Source: DASPSM01 sp963800135
GTDB lineage: Bacteria; Planctomycetota; Planctomycetia; Planctomycetales; Planctomycetaceae
DNA: 64,000 bases
Reading direction: 5' to 3'
Assembly (NCBI GenBank): GCA_963800135.1
Contig: CAWCZR010000003.1
Span: forward strand, 930,001 to 994,000
Part shown: positions 9,041 to 17,768 of the stretch, in pieces
How the letters are laid out: each line of letters starts with the position of its first letter
Position numbering within the stretch: the stretch's first letter is position 1
Notes under the pieces: generated by a model
What the model was told of the DNA's origin: nothing
The model's database searches: none
What the model saw: only the letters and a program-made list of their open reading frames with translations
Made by a program: the position numbers and the translations under genes

Positions 9041-10453
9041 ATGATTCGCTACGACCACCCTGGAGCTGAGATCGTGCCCCGCGCCCTAGGAATTCTCGCC
9101 CTGGGAATTGTGGCCCAGGGAATTGTGCCCCTCGTAATTGTGACTGTCCTGCTGGCCGCCGGCCCGCTGCCGTCAGCCTTGGGCGAGTCGCCGCCGCCCA
9201 AGAATGCCACGCCCGCGACGGCGAAGTCCACGGCGACGTCATCTGCCCCTTCCGGCCCGCGCTTCGACCCGGTGGCGGCCACAGAGGCCTACGTCGCCCG
9301 GCTGACGCCCGAGCAAATCGCCAAGTCCAACTCCTACTTCGAGGGGGGCTATTGGCTGCAGCTGTGGGGCTTCCTCGTTTCGTCGGCGATCTCCGTGATC
9401 CTGCTGGCGACGCGTCTGTCGGCCCGGATGCGGGACCTGGCGGAGCGCGTCATCCCCTTCCGCTTCGGGCAAGGGCCGCTTCGCACCCTGGTATTCGGGG
9501 CCCAGTACTTTTTATTCACGACAGTTTTGAGTTTTCCGCTGAGCGTCTATTCCGGATATTTCCGGGAGCACCAGTACAACCTCTCGAATCAGAGTTTTGG
9601 CGACTGGCTCAAGGACGCCTCGATCGGCATGGTGGTGCTGGCCGTCATCGGCGGGATCGCGCTGATGGTGCTCTACGCGATCCTGCAGCGCGTGCAGAAG
9701 AGCTGGTGGATCTGGGCGTCCGTGGCCTCGGTGGCGTTCTTGTTCGTCGTCAGTTTGCTGGCCCCCGTTTACATCGCGCCCCTCTTCAATAAGTACAACA
9801 CGCTCGATGATCCCAAGATCCGCGACCCGATCTTGAGCCTGGCCCGGGCGAACGAAATTCCGGCCGACCGGGTGTATGTCTTCGACGCCTCGAAGCAGAC
9901 CAAGACCGTCAGCGCCAACGTCAGCGGCGCGCTCGGGACAATGCGGATCTCGCTCAACGACAACTTGCTCAACCGCTGCTCCCTGGCATCGATCCGAGCG
10001 GTGATGGCCCACGAAATGGGCCACTACGTCCTCAATCACATCTACAAGGGATTGATCGAAATGGGCCTGGTCCTGACAATCGGCTACGCCTTCGTCGCCT
10101 GGGGCTTCCAGCGGATCGTCGCCCGCCGTGGCGCGGCGTGGGGCATCCGCTCGATCGCCGACCCGGCCGGCTTGCCGCTGATTGTGCTCTTGTTCGGAAT
10201 TTATTTCTTCGTAATGACGCCGGTGACCAACACCATCACCCGCACGGCCGAGACCGAGGCCGACGCCTTCGGCCTCAACGCGGCCGCCGAGCCCGACGGA
10301 TTTGCCGATGCGTCCCTGCTCCTCTCGGAGTACCGCAAGATGCACCCCGGCAAATTAGAAGAGATCGTGTTCTACGACCACCCGAGCGGGTACAACCGCA
10401 TCCTGATGGCGATGACGTGGAAGGCCGAACACCCGAACGCCGGCAGTCACTGA
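9041..10453 (+). CDS. Ste24-type (M48A) integral membrane metallopeptidase
   Basis: 470 residues. It shows the pattern of CAAX prenyl protease 1: several membrane helices, then HEMGHYVLNH (zinc ligands and catalytic Glu), two more helices, and the third ligand in TETEADAFGLNAAAEPDGFA. YFREHQYNLSNQSFGDW and APLFNKYNTLDDP are also typical of the family. Bacterial members are thought to clear damaged membrane proteins; a prenyl substrate is not implied. Residues 15-40 are a repetitive hydrophobic stretch (LGILALGIVAQGIV) encoded by near-tandem repeats of GGGAATTGT-like sequence, probably the signal anchor. The start is uncertain: ATG 9041, or GTG 9074 just before this stretch. The gene stands alone, 60 bp before the oligopeptidase gene. 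Confidence 0.88.
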   Translation: MIRYDHPGAEIVPRALGILALGIVAQGIVPLVIVTVLLAAGPLPSALGESPPPKNATPATAKSTATSSAPSGPRFDPVAATEAYVARLTPEQIAKSNSYFEGGYWLQLWGFLVSSAISVILLATRLSARMRDLAERVIPFRFGQGPLRTLVFGAQYFLFTTVLSFPLSVYSGYFREHQYNLSNQSFGDWLKDASIGMVVLAVIGGIALMVLYAILQRVQKSWWIWASVASVAFLFVVSLLAPVYIAPLFNKYNTLDDPKIRDPILSLARANEIPADRVYVFDASKQTKTVSANVSGALGTMRISLNDNLLNRCSLASIRAVMAHEMGHYVLNHIYKGLIEMGLVLTIGYAFVAWGFQRIVARRGAAWGIRSIADPAGLPLIVLLFGIYFFVMTPVTNTITRTAETEADAFGLNAAAEPDGFADASLLLSEYRKMHPGKLEEIVFYDHPSGYNRILMAMTWKAEHPNAGSH

Positions 10454-10513
10454 GTTTTCGGCCTGATCCCCCGCTTCATTCGACTTTCCCTCTTTTTACA
10501 AAGGCTTGTTTCC

Positions 10514-12634
10514 GTGAAGTGGTTTGCCTCGCTTGTCCTTCTGCTCATACCGGCTGGGCTCTTCGCGCAAGACGCGGCCCCGCAGCCGCCCGTCGCGCCG
10601 ACTCGGCCGTTCACGTACGAATTTCAAGGGCGCACGATCGCGGACCCTTATCACTGGCTCAAGGAGAAGTCGAACCCGGACGTCATCGCCTACATCAAGA
10701 GCGAGAACGCCTATCGCGAGAGCCTGACGAAATCGCTCAAGCCGTTCGAGGATCGGCTCTACGGCGAGATGCTCTCGCACATCAAGCAGACCGACCTGAG
10801 CGTGCCGGTTCGCGATAACGGTTACTGGTATTACTCGCGCACCGTCGAGGGAAAGCAGTACCCGATCTTTTGCCGCAAAGCGGGCAGCCTGACGGGGCCT
10901 GAGGAAATTCTGCTTGACGTCAACCAGTTGGCCGCGGGCAAAAAGTTTCTCTCCGTGCGTCCAGTCGGCGCCAGCGACGACGGCCGGCTCTACGCTTACC
11001 TCAGCGACGTCACCGGCTTTCGCGAGTATTACCTCTCGGTCAAAGACCTGCGGACGGGCCGCGTGCTCGAGGACAAGTTTGTCAAAGTCTCCGACGTCGA
11101 ATGGGCCGGCGACAACCGGACGCTCTTCTACGTCATCGAAGACGCGGCCAAGCGGCCGTTCAAGCTGTTCCGCCACGTCGTCGGCCAGCCGAAAGCGCAG
11201 GACACCTTCCTCTTCGAGGAAAAAGACGGGCAGTACAACCTGTCCGTCAGCCGCACGCACGACAAAAAATTCGTCGTGCAAACCTCCGCCAGCTCGACCA
11301 CGACCGAACAGCACGTTCTCGACCGCAATACGCCCACCGGTCGCTTTCGGGTCGTCGCGCCGCGGACCGAGGGAGTCGAATACGCGGTCGAGCATCGCGA
11401 CGGGCTGTTTCACATCCGCACGAACAAAGACGGGGCGATCAACTTCAAGTGGATGACGTGCCCGGCCGCCGAGATTGGTTCAGGCGAAACCGATTCTCGC
11501 GGCTGGAAGAACTTCGAGCCCTATCGGCCCGACGTGTTTCTCGAAGGCCTCGTGCTATTCAAGGACTATGCCGTCATCGCCGAGCGCGAGGCGGGCATCA
11601 CCCAGCTTCGCGTCTACGACTTTCACTCGCAGACGGCCTATCGCGTTTCGTTCCCGGAGCGGAGCTATACGGTCGCGCTGGGGGCCAACCCCGAATACAA
11701 CACCCGCGACATTCACTTCAACTACACGAGCCTGGTGACGCCGCTGTCGGTCTTCGACTTCGACCTGGCGACGCGCGAGCGGCGGCTGCTCAAGGCGACC
11801 GAGGTGCCCGGCGGCTTCGATCCCAAGAACTACGTCACCGAACGCGTCGCGGCGACGGCCGCGGACGGCGCGAAAGTCCCGATGTCCATCGTCTATCGCA
11901 AGGGCTTAGTCAAAGATGGCACAGCGCCCGTCTTCCTCTACGGCTACGGGTCCTACGGCATCACCACCGATCCGGAGTTCGACCCCACGCGTCTCGTGCT
12001 CCTCGACCGCGGCGGCGTCTACGCGATGGCCCACATCCGCGGCGGAGCAGATATGGGGCGAAACTGGTATCTCGACGGCAAGCTGATGCACAAGAAAAAC
12101 ACCTTCACCGACTTCATCGCCTGCGCCGATTACCTCGTGAACGAGAAGTACGGCTCCCGCGGGCGGCTGGCCATCGAGGGTCGGAGCGCCGGCGGCCTGC
12201 TGATCGGGGCAACACTGAATTTTCGCCCCGATCTGTGCAAGGTGGCCCATCTCGGCGTGCCGTTCGTCGACCTCATCAACACCATGCTCGACGAATCGCT
12301 GCCGTTGACGACGCAGGAGTTTTTGGAGTGGGGCAATCCCAAACAGCCGGCCGCCGGCCGTTACATGAGCGAGTATTCGCCCTACGACAACCTGGCGCGG
12401 ACGGCCTACCCGGCGATCCTGGTGACGACCTCGCTCAACGACAGCCAGGTGCTCTACCACGAGCCGACGAAATACGTCGCCCGGCTGCGGACGCTGAAGA
12501 CCGACAAGAACCCGCTGATCCTCAAGTGCAACATGGACGCCGGCCACGGCGGGGCGAGCGGCCGCTACGAAGCGCTCCGCGAAAAAGCCTACGAGCTGTC
12601 GTTCATCCTGACTCAACTCGGAGTCACGAAGTGA
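10514..12634 (+). CDS. Prolyl oligopeptidase family (S9A) serine peptidase, exported
   Basis: 706 residues with a signal peptide (WFASLVLLLIPAGLFAQ). The N-terminal PFTYEFQGRTIADPYHWL and the seven-bladed propeller precede an alpha/beta hydrolase domain. The catalytic triad is visible: Ser558 in GRSAGG, Asp643 in SLNDSQV and His678 in DAGHGGASGR. GYGSYG and HIRGGADMG are characteristic of S9A members (prolyl oligopeptidase and oligopeptidase B). It should cut short peptides in the periplasm after proline or basic residues; which one cannot be decided by eye. GTG start at 10514 follows directly on the signal sequence. Frame intact over the full length usual for the family. Confidence 0.93.
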   Translation: MKWFASLVLLLIPAGLFAQDAAPQPPVAPTRPFTYEFQGRTIADPYHWLKEKSNPDVIAYIKSENAYRESLTKSLKPFEDRLYGEMLSHIKQTDLSVPVRDNGYWYYSRTVEGKQYPIFCRKAGSLTGPEEILLDVNQLAAGKKFLSVRPVGASDDGRLYAYLSDVTGFREYYLSVKDLRTGRVLEDKFVKVSDVEWAGDNRTLFYVIEDAAKRPFKLFRHVVGQPKAQDTFLFEEKDGQYNLSVSRTHDKKFVVQTSASSTTTEQHVLDRNTPTGRFRVVAPRTEGVEYAVEHRDGLFHIRTNKDGAINFKWMTCPAAEIGSGETDSRGWKNFEPYRPDVFLEGLVLFKDYAVIAEREAGITQLRVYDFHSQTAYRVSFPERSYTVALGANPEYNTRDIHFNYTSLVTPLSVFDFDLATRERRLLKATEVPGGFDPKNYVTERVAATAADGAKVPMSIVYRKGLVKDGTAPVFLYGYGSYGITTDPEFDPTRLVLLDRGGVYAMAHIRGGADMGRNWYLDGKLMHKKNTFTDFIACADYLVNEKYGSRGRLAIEGRSAGGLLIGATLNFRPDLCKVAHLGVPFVDLINTMLDESLPLTTQEFLEWGNPKQPAAGRYMSEYSPYDNLARTAYPAILVTTSLNDSQVLYHEPTKYVARLRTLKTDKNPLILKCNMDAGHGGASGRYEALREKAYELSFILTQLGVTK

Positions 12635-12871
12635 GGGCGGTGGTGCATCGGGTCAAGGCGTACCGGGTGTCGGCACTCGGAGCCCGAGGTCCAGGTACCA
12701 GTCAAATCATGGCGCTTGCCATCGTACGCCCGTTCGGTTGGGGAAAGCAGGAAAAATCTTGCTATTGCTTTTTGCGGCATCCCAACCGATCGCGCAAAGT
12801 CCAGTCGAGGCAACTGATCGCAGCACAAGGGGAGCGGAGATTCGTGCGGGGCCTCATACTCGGCCGCCGCC
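12635..12871. other. Gap after the oligopeptidase gene; no complete gene seen
   Basis: Apart from the signal-peptide-like frame at about 12738, mentioned under the small membrane protein, no gene, terminator or RNA is recognisable here. Confidence 0.4.
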
Positions 12872-13021
12872 ATGTTCATCGGCATTCAGCTCGCCAAATG
12901 GGCAGGGGCTAATCTCGAAGAATGGCAGAGGCTCGCGGTCGAGTTTGTCGGCGGCCTAATTGGTTACTATCTCGCGGCCTTCGTTCTGGGCCGCTTCCCC
13001 GCGGCCAAAGAGACGCCTTGA
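12872..13021 (+). CDS. Possible small membrane protein
   Basis: A 49-residue open frame, MFIGIQLAKWAGANLEEW... ending GRFPAAKETP, with one convincing membrane helix (FVGGLIGYYLAAFVLG). It lies in the gap between the oligopeptidase gene and the IS element. A different frame just upstream (from about 12738) begins like a signal peptide (KILLLLFAASQPIAQS), so the two may be parts of one gene split by another frame change. No family recognised; no clear ribosome binding site before ATG 12872. Confidence 0.35.
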   Translation: MFIGIQLAKWAGANLEEWQRLAVEFVGGLIGYYLAAFVLGRFPAAKETP

Positions 13022-13099
13022 CCTCTGGATTCTCTTCAGTCGCAGGCTCCGCTTGAGACAACGCTTTTCTCGGAGGAGCAGGATCAAGCACAGTGCTTA

Positions 13100-14026
13100 G
13101 AGCCAGTTTCAAAACCGCTTGAGGATCGTGACGGCGCAAGCCAATTCAAGGAATCCGAGAAAAAGAAGACTGTGACGCTCGTAGCGCACAACAAGGCGAC
13201 GATAGTTGAACAGCCAACTGATCGAGCGTTCGACCCTCCAACGTCGTTTGTAGCGTCGAAGTGGCCGTCCGTCCTGAGTTGCCGGGCGTTTGCGGCTGCA
13301 TCGGTGTGGACAAATCAGTTCAATGCAACGCTTTGCCAGCCGCTTTCGCAAGGGATCACTGTCGGCCGCTTTGTCATAAATCAATCGCTGGGGGCGCTTG
13401 CGCACGGTCCGCTTGTTCAAGAGCGGCTCAATGAGATTGACTTCCGCCGGACTGGCGCTGGCGATGTCCACGCCGAGCGGCGTGCCGCGGCCGTCGATGA
13501 GGAGCATGATCTTCGTCCCCTTGCCGCGCTTTGTTTTGCCGACGCAAAGCCCCCTTTTTTGGCCGGGGAAAACGTGCCGTCGGCCATCGCCTCGTCCAAG
13601 CGGAGCGACTTCATTCCGTCGAGCCGGCGGAGCAGTCGGCGCCAAGCGATCTGGAAGATTCCGCTTTGAGTCCACTCGCGTAGCCGCCGCCAGCAGGTCG
13701 CTGGGGACGGAAAGTATGTTGGTAAGTCTTTCCACCGTGCACCACTGGTTAACACCCAAAGGATTCCTTCCAGGCACGGGCGCGGTGGGACGGGGGGACG
13801 CCCGCCGACTTTTTTCATCCTCCTTACAGGAAACAGATCCGCGATCAGAAGCCATTGCTCATCGGTGAGTTGCGGTTTGGGTTCCGTCCTGGACGCCCTC
13901 CAATTGCGGCCCTGATTGGGCCAATAGGAAAGCGTCAACAACATGCGAGTGCCTCCTTTCACCCGCTTCGGAACGCAAGTTTCTTGCCGGATCGTTCCAC
14001 TGACAAATGGCTTTTGAAACTGGCTC
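13100..14026 (-). mobile_element. IS5-family insertion sequence (IS427/IS1031-like), intact, 927 bp
   Basis: The ends are perfect inverted repeats: GAGCCAGTTTCAAAA at 13100-13114 and its complement at 14012-14026. Both are flanked by TA (13098-13099 and 14027-14028), the 2-bp target duplication usual for this subgroup. A single transposase is encoded in two overlapping frames. The outer TA plus the terminal G of the element now form the TAG stop of the FadL-like gene; removing the element and one TA would restore a TAA stop. Confidence 0.9.
13109..13944 (-). CDS. IS5-family transposase, made by -1 frameshifting from two overlapping frames
   Basis: Frame A runs from ATG 13944 (AAAGGAGG lies 8 bases upstream) to a stop at 13417 and carries the DUF4096-like N-terminal part: LTDEQWLLIADLFP and GILWVLTSGARWKDLP. 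Frame B, one base back, runs to 13109 and carries the DDE domain: IMLLIDGRGTPLG (Asp), LIYDKAADSDPLR (Asp) and YKRRWRVERSISWLFNYRR (Glu). The frames meet at an A6G run (13554-13560 region, read on the minus strand), the slippery site known for this group, so here the frame change is expected to be programmed rather than an error. The stop codon lies inside the terminal inverted repeat. All catalytic residues appear present, so the element may be active. Confidence 0.9.
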
Positions 14027-15312
14027 TAGAAGGTATGCGTCAGTCCGATTCCAAACCAGTGTGCCTGGGCGTCGATGGTGCTGCTGCTGAAATCGCCGCC
14101 GACCAGGGCGCTGGTCCCGACGGTCCGTTGCGGGCCGAACGAGTACTGATAGGCCAGATCGAGATGCCAGGTGTCGGCCAGCGTGGTCCCCCAACCGAAC
14201 GTGAACGCATTTTCGAGGGTGGCCGGGATCCAGGGGGTGAGAGTCGAGCTGGGGATAGTGCCCGAGGTGTAGATGTAGCCCAACCGAATCACACTCGCAT
14301 CGGAATAGAACCACTCATAGCCGGTCCGCACCGAAACGCTGTCCCACCAGTTGAGGGGAATCGACTGGTTGAAGACGGGCCCCAGGTAGTGGGTGAAGAT
14401 CGGGTTCGAGGAGTCGTTCAGCTCGATGTTGATGTCCTTGAACGCATCGGCCCAGTCGACCCACACGACGTCGAGCGAAACCCGCTGCCGGTGCGGCAGG
14501 TCCTGCTTGAGACCGATGCCGACCGTCGCCGGCCAGCAGATGGTGGTCAACGTATTGAAGTGGCTGCTGATCGGCGTGGGCGCCAAGCCATAGACAGTCG
14601 CATCCATGTGGCCGTTGAGGCCGAAGTGATCGGCGCTGGTGTAGGCGGCACCGAGCATCGTGGTCTCGGTGAGTTGATATTGAGCGCCGACCGACCAGGT
14701 CGGGGAGACACCGTCGCCCACGAGCTTGATGCTGGTCGGCGCGCCGGCAAACGGTCCCTGCTGGATGAAGAACGGGGTCTCGAGCTCTTCGTAGCTGTAC
14801 GAAATGCCGAACGTGGCACCGATCGTCAGCTTGTCCATGGGCCGCCAGGCGACCGCCGGCAAGATCTTGATGAGCGAGCCGAACGACTTGTACGACTGGT
14901 TGCCCAACACGGGATTGTTGAGGTCCCATCCGGCGGCGAAACCGGCGGGAGCGAAAATGCCGATGCCCCAGGCCCAGTTGCCGTTCTCGCTCTTCTGGAA
15001 ATACGAGAGCGACGGCAGCTCGAGCGGACGGATCTTGGCCGACGCGTCGTCGTTGATCGGATTGCTGTAGTGCAGATCCGTGATCAGTGTGTCGCCGCTG
15101 ACCTCGAAGAGCCCGGTCCCCTCGGCGTTGAGAATACCGGCCGGGTTGGAGAGGATCACGGCCCCGTTGTCGGAGAAGGCGATGTTCGTGCCGCCACGGC
15201 CGTCGGTGATCGCTTCGTTGCTGTCGCGAATCACTCCGTCGGCCAGAGCCGACGATGCCGCCAAAACCAACACGCCAAACGCAGCAAGACAATTCGTGAA
15301 ACGGATGTTCAT
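14026..15312 (-). CDS. FadL/OmpP1-family outer membrane transport protein
   Basis: 428 residues with a signal peptide (LAAFGVLVLAASSALA). The early NEAITDGRGGTNIAFSD...SNPAGI segment is the family hallmark, where the hatch domain begins, followed by alternating beta-strand sequence (WAWGIGIFAPAGFAAGW, RVSLDVVWVDWADAFKD) and a C-terminal aromatic ending ...GIGLTHTF, as needed for BAM-dependent insertion. Members pass long-chain fatty acids or other hydrophobic compounds through the outer membrane. ATG 15312 is chosen as it directly precedes the signal sequence. The stop codon TAG is formed by the target duplication of the adjoining IS element, so the protein is unchanged by the insertion, but its former 3' region is displaced beyond the element. 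Confidence 0.88.
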   Translation of the reverse strand: MNIRFTNCLAAFGVLVLAASSALADGVIRDSNEAITDGRGGTNIAFSDNGAVILSNPAGILNAEGTGLFEVSGDTLITDLHYSNPINDDASAKIRPLELPSLSYFQKSENGNWAWGIGIFAPAGFAAGWDLNNPVLGNQSYKSFGSLIKILPAVAWRPMDKLTIGATFGISYSYEELETPFFIQQGPFAGAPTSIKLVGDGVSPTWSVGAQYQLTETTMLGAAYTSADHFGLNGHMDATVYGLAPTPISSHFNTLTTICWPATVGIGLKQDLPHRQRVSLDVVWVDWADAFKDINIELNDSSNPIFTHYLGPVFNQSIPLNWWDSVSVRTGYEWFYSDASVIRLGYIYTSGTIPSSTLTPWIPATLENAFTFGWGTTLADTWHLDLAYQYSFGPQRTVGTSALVGGDFSSSTIDAQAHWFGIGLTHTF

Positions 15313-15674
15313 TTGCACCGGCCCGTTGAGATCCGTCTACCGGGATGCTGCGCGTCAGGAGGTGCGCGCGGCCCGGGACCGAAGCTTGGGGAAGCCTCCT
15401 CCGTGAGACCGTCACGGGGATATCGGTCCCAGCGCCTGCGCCGCATCAAACGCTTATGCGTTGTCTGCGCACCGTAACTCCGTTCTGAGCGATGTGACGA
15501 GCACATCCGGCATCGTCGAAACGCGAGCTACAACCGGCACGCTTTCACGCGGCGTCGCAACTTGCCAGAGGGGCGTGCGACCGTGGCAGGAGTTCGACGG
15601 CGCGCGGTAAGAAGAGGCACCGCTTACTTCGGCGCGGCTCTTTGAGCGCCCAACCGCACGCCTGCAAACTCGCC

Positions 15675-16613
15675 TCAGCTTGCCTGACCGTGCACGCGGA
15701 GCTCGATCGGCAGCGGAAATTGGGCGAATTCCTCACGTATCGTGTGAGGTTCGACGACGGCCCCATAGCGGTCCATCAGGTAGGCCAGACAGTCTTCGAC
15801 CACCTCTTCCGGAGCGCTCGCCCCGGCCGTCACCAGCACCGTCTCGCAGCCGTCGAGCCACTGCGGGTCGATCTCGCTCGCCGCGTCGATCAGATAGGCG
15901 GGCTTGTTCCCCTCCTTGGCGATCTCGGCCAGGCGATTGCTGTTGGAGCTGTTGCGGCTGCCCAGCACGAGCACCACGTCGGAGGCGGGCAACAGCATCT
16001 TCACCGCGTCCTGCCGGTTCTGGGTTGCGTAGCAGATGTCCTTCTTGGGCGGGCCTACGATCTTGGGAAACCGCCGCTTGAGCCGATCGATGATCTGGCT
16101 CGCCTCGTCGACGCTGAGCGTGGTCTGGGTGATGTAGGCCAGGCGGTCGGGATCGGGCACGTCGAGCACGTCGACGTCGGCCACGCTTTCGACGAGCCGC
16201 ATCTGCCGCGGCGCTTCGCCCATCGTGCCGACGGCTTCGTCGTGGCCGGCGTGTCCGATCAGGATCACCGTGCGACCTTCGTTCGCGAAACGGATCGCCT
16301 CGAGATGGACCTTGGAAACGAGCGGGCACGTGGCGTCGATGGTGGCCAGGCGACGCGAGCGAGCCTCCTGACGCACCTGCGGGCCGACGCCGTGGGCGCT
16401 ATAAACCAGGCGGCCCCCCTCGGGCACGTCGGCGACCTCGTCGACGAACACGACGCCGCGGCGGCGAAAACCCTGCACGACGTGATTGTTGTGAACGATC
16501 TCGTGATAGACGTAGAGCGGCGGTCCGAAGAGCTCGAGTACCCGCTCGAGGGTCTGGATCGCCATCACGACGCCGGCGCAGAAGCCGTGCGGATTAGCCA
16601 GCAGGACTTTCAT
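15675..16613 (-). CDS. ispH: 4-hydroxy-3-methylbut-2-enyl diphosphate reductase
   Basis: 312 residues. Catalyses the last step of the MEP pathway, reducing HMBPP to IPP and DMAPP with a 4Fe-4S cluster. The three cluster cysteines are visible in NPHGFCAGV, DATCPLVSKVH and KDICYATQNRQ; HEIVHNNHVV, SAHGVGP, GHAGHDEAVGTMGE, TQTTLSV and SRNSSNSNRL are family blocks that line the substrate site. ATG 16613 (MKVLLANPHGFC) gives the standard N-terminus. It lies 90 bp downstream of the HD-GYP regulator on the same strand and could be transcribed with it and with the terpene-synthase-like gene further upstream, which would use the C5 units it makes. Confidence 0.96.
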   Translation of the reverse strand: MKVLLANPHGFCAGVVMAIQTLERVLELFGPPLYVYHEIVHNNHVVQGFRRRGVVFVDEVADVPEGGRLVYSAHGVGPQVRQEARSRRLATIDATCPLVSKVHLEAIRFANEGRTVILIGHAGHDEAVGTMGEAPRQMRLVESVADVDVLDVPDPDRLAYITQTTLSVDEASQIIDRLKRRFPKIVGPPKKDICYATQNRQDAVKMLLPASDVVLVLGSRNSSNSNRLAEIAKEGNKPAYLIDAASEIDPQWLDGCETVLVTAGASAPEEVVEDCLAYLMDRYGAVVEPHTIREEFAQFPLPIELRVHGQAS

Positions 16614-16703
16614 GGTTCGTTCCTTGCCTTGCGGCGACCTTGCCCGTCCGCGACTTCCTGCGCGAGAAGCTTGGACCAAATCCCGCGCGCTCGACGGAGC
16701 GCG

Positions 16704-17768
16704 CTATCCGGGGGCCCCTGCGGTTTGCGGTTCCGTAGAGACCATGTTCACGAAATAGTCTGCCGACTCCTCGTCGGCAAAACCCCTCTGCACGTTGATG
16801 AAATCCTGTTCCGCTTCGAGAAATACCTCGACCACATCTGGATCGAAGTGCACGCCCGATTCGTCGACGATCAGCGACTTGGCCACGTCGTGCGTCATGG
16901 CGTTCTTGTAGACCCGTTTGGCGGTGAGCGCGTCGTACACATCGGCCAGCGCCACGATGCGGCCGACGAGCGGAATTTCCTCGGCGACCAGGCCCTGCGG
17001 ATAGCCGCTGCCGTCGAAACGCTCGTGATGGGTGAGCGCGATCTCGCGGGCCATGCGAAGGAACTCGGCATCGGGCTGGAGCCGGCCGGCCGCTTCGAGC
17101 GTGTCGGCCCCAATGCGGACGTGCGACTTCATGATCTCGAATTCGGTGTCCGTCAGCGGCCCGGCCTTCAACAGCACGCTGTCCGGGATGCCCACCTTGC
17201 CGATGTCATGCAGCGGGCTGGTGAGGTAGATCAGGTTGACGTATTCCGCGTCGATTTCGTCGCGGTATTTTGCCTTGCGGCTCAAGCGGTCGGCCAGGAT
17301 GCGGCAATACTCGCGCATCCGCTCGAGGTGCGCGCCCGTCTCGGGGCTTCGCGACTCGGCCAGCTTGGCGAGCGTGAAGATCGTCAGGTTGCGGCTCTCC
17401 AACGACAGCAAGCGTACGCCCGACTTCACCCGCACGCGCAGCTCGGCCGGATGAAACGGCTTGGAGATGAAATCGTCGGCCCCGGCGTCGAGCCCCTGCA
17501 CGACGTTGTCGGTGCCGTCCCGCGAGGTGACCAGAATGATGTACACGTAACTGGCGAAGCTGCGCTCGCGAATGCGGCGGCACAGCTCGAGGCCGTTCAT
17601 CTCCGGCATTTCCCAGTCGGAGATGACGATGCGATACAGCCCCGTCCGCAGGATTTCGAGCGCCTCGCGCCCGTTGTGCGCGGCCGTGACCTCGTAGCCG
17701 GCGCCCGACAGCGCCTCCCCCAACAGCTCGAGTGCGATTTCATCGTCATCCACAATCAAGATGCGCAT
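16704..17768 (-). CDS. Response regulator with HD-GYP output domain
   Basis: 354 residues. The receiver domain (1-120) has the acidic pair DDDE, phospho-acceptor Asp in VISDWEMPEMNG, a Thr/Ser switch (LVTSRD) and the conserved Lys (ISKPF). The HD-GYP domain has HDIGKVGIPD, HHERFDGSGYPQGL and the later DVYDALTAKRVYK, the full set for a cyclic-di-GMP phosphodiesterase. Its start overlaps the repaired end of the hybrid kinase gene by 13 bases, a sign of coupled translation, so the two should form one signalling pathway in which the phosphorelay controls c-di-GMP breakdown. The target is unknown. Confidence 0.93.
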   Translation of the reverse strand: MRILIVDDDEIALELLGEALSGAGYEVTAAHNGREALEILRTGLYRIVISDWEMPEMNGLELCRRIRERSFASYVYIILVTSRDGTDNVVQGLDAGADDFISKPFHPAELRVRVKSGVRLLSLESRNLTIFTLAKLAESRSPETGAHLERMREYCRILADRLSRKAKYRDEIDAEYVNLIYLTSPLHDIGKVGIPDSVLLKAGPLTDTEFEIMKSHVRIGADTLEAAGRLQPDAEFLRMAREIALTHHERFDGSGYPQGLVAEEIPLVGRIVALADVYDALTAKRVYKNAMTHDVAKSLIVDESGVHFDPDVVEVFLEAEQDFINVQRGFADEESADYFVNMVSTEPQTAGAPG

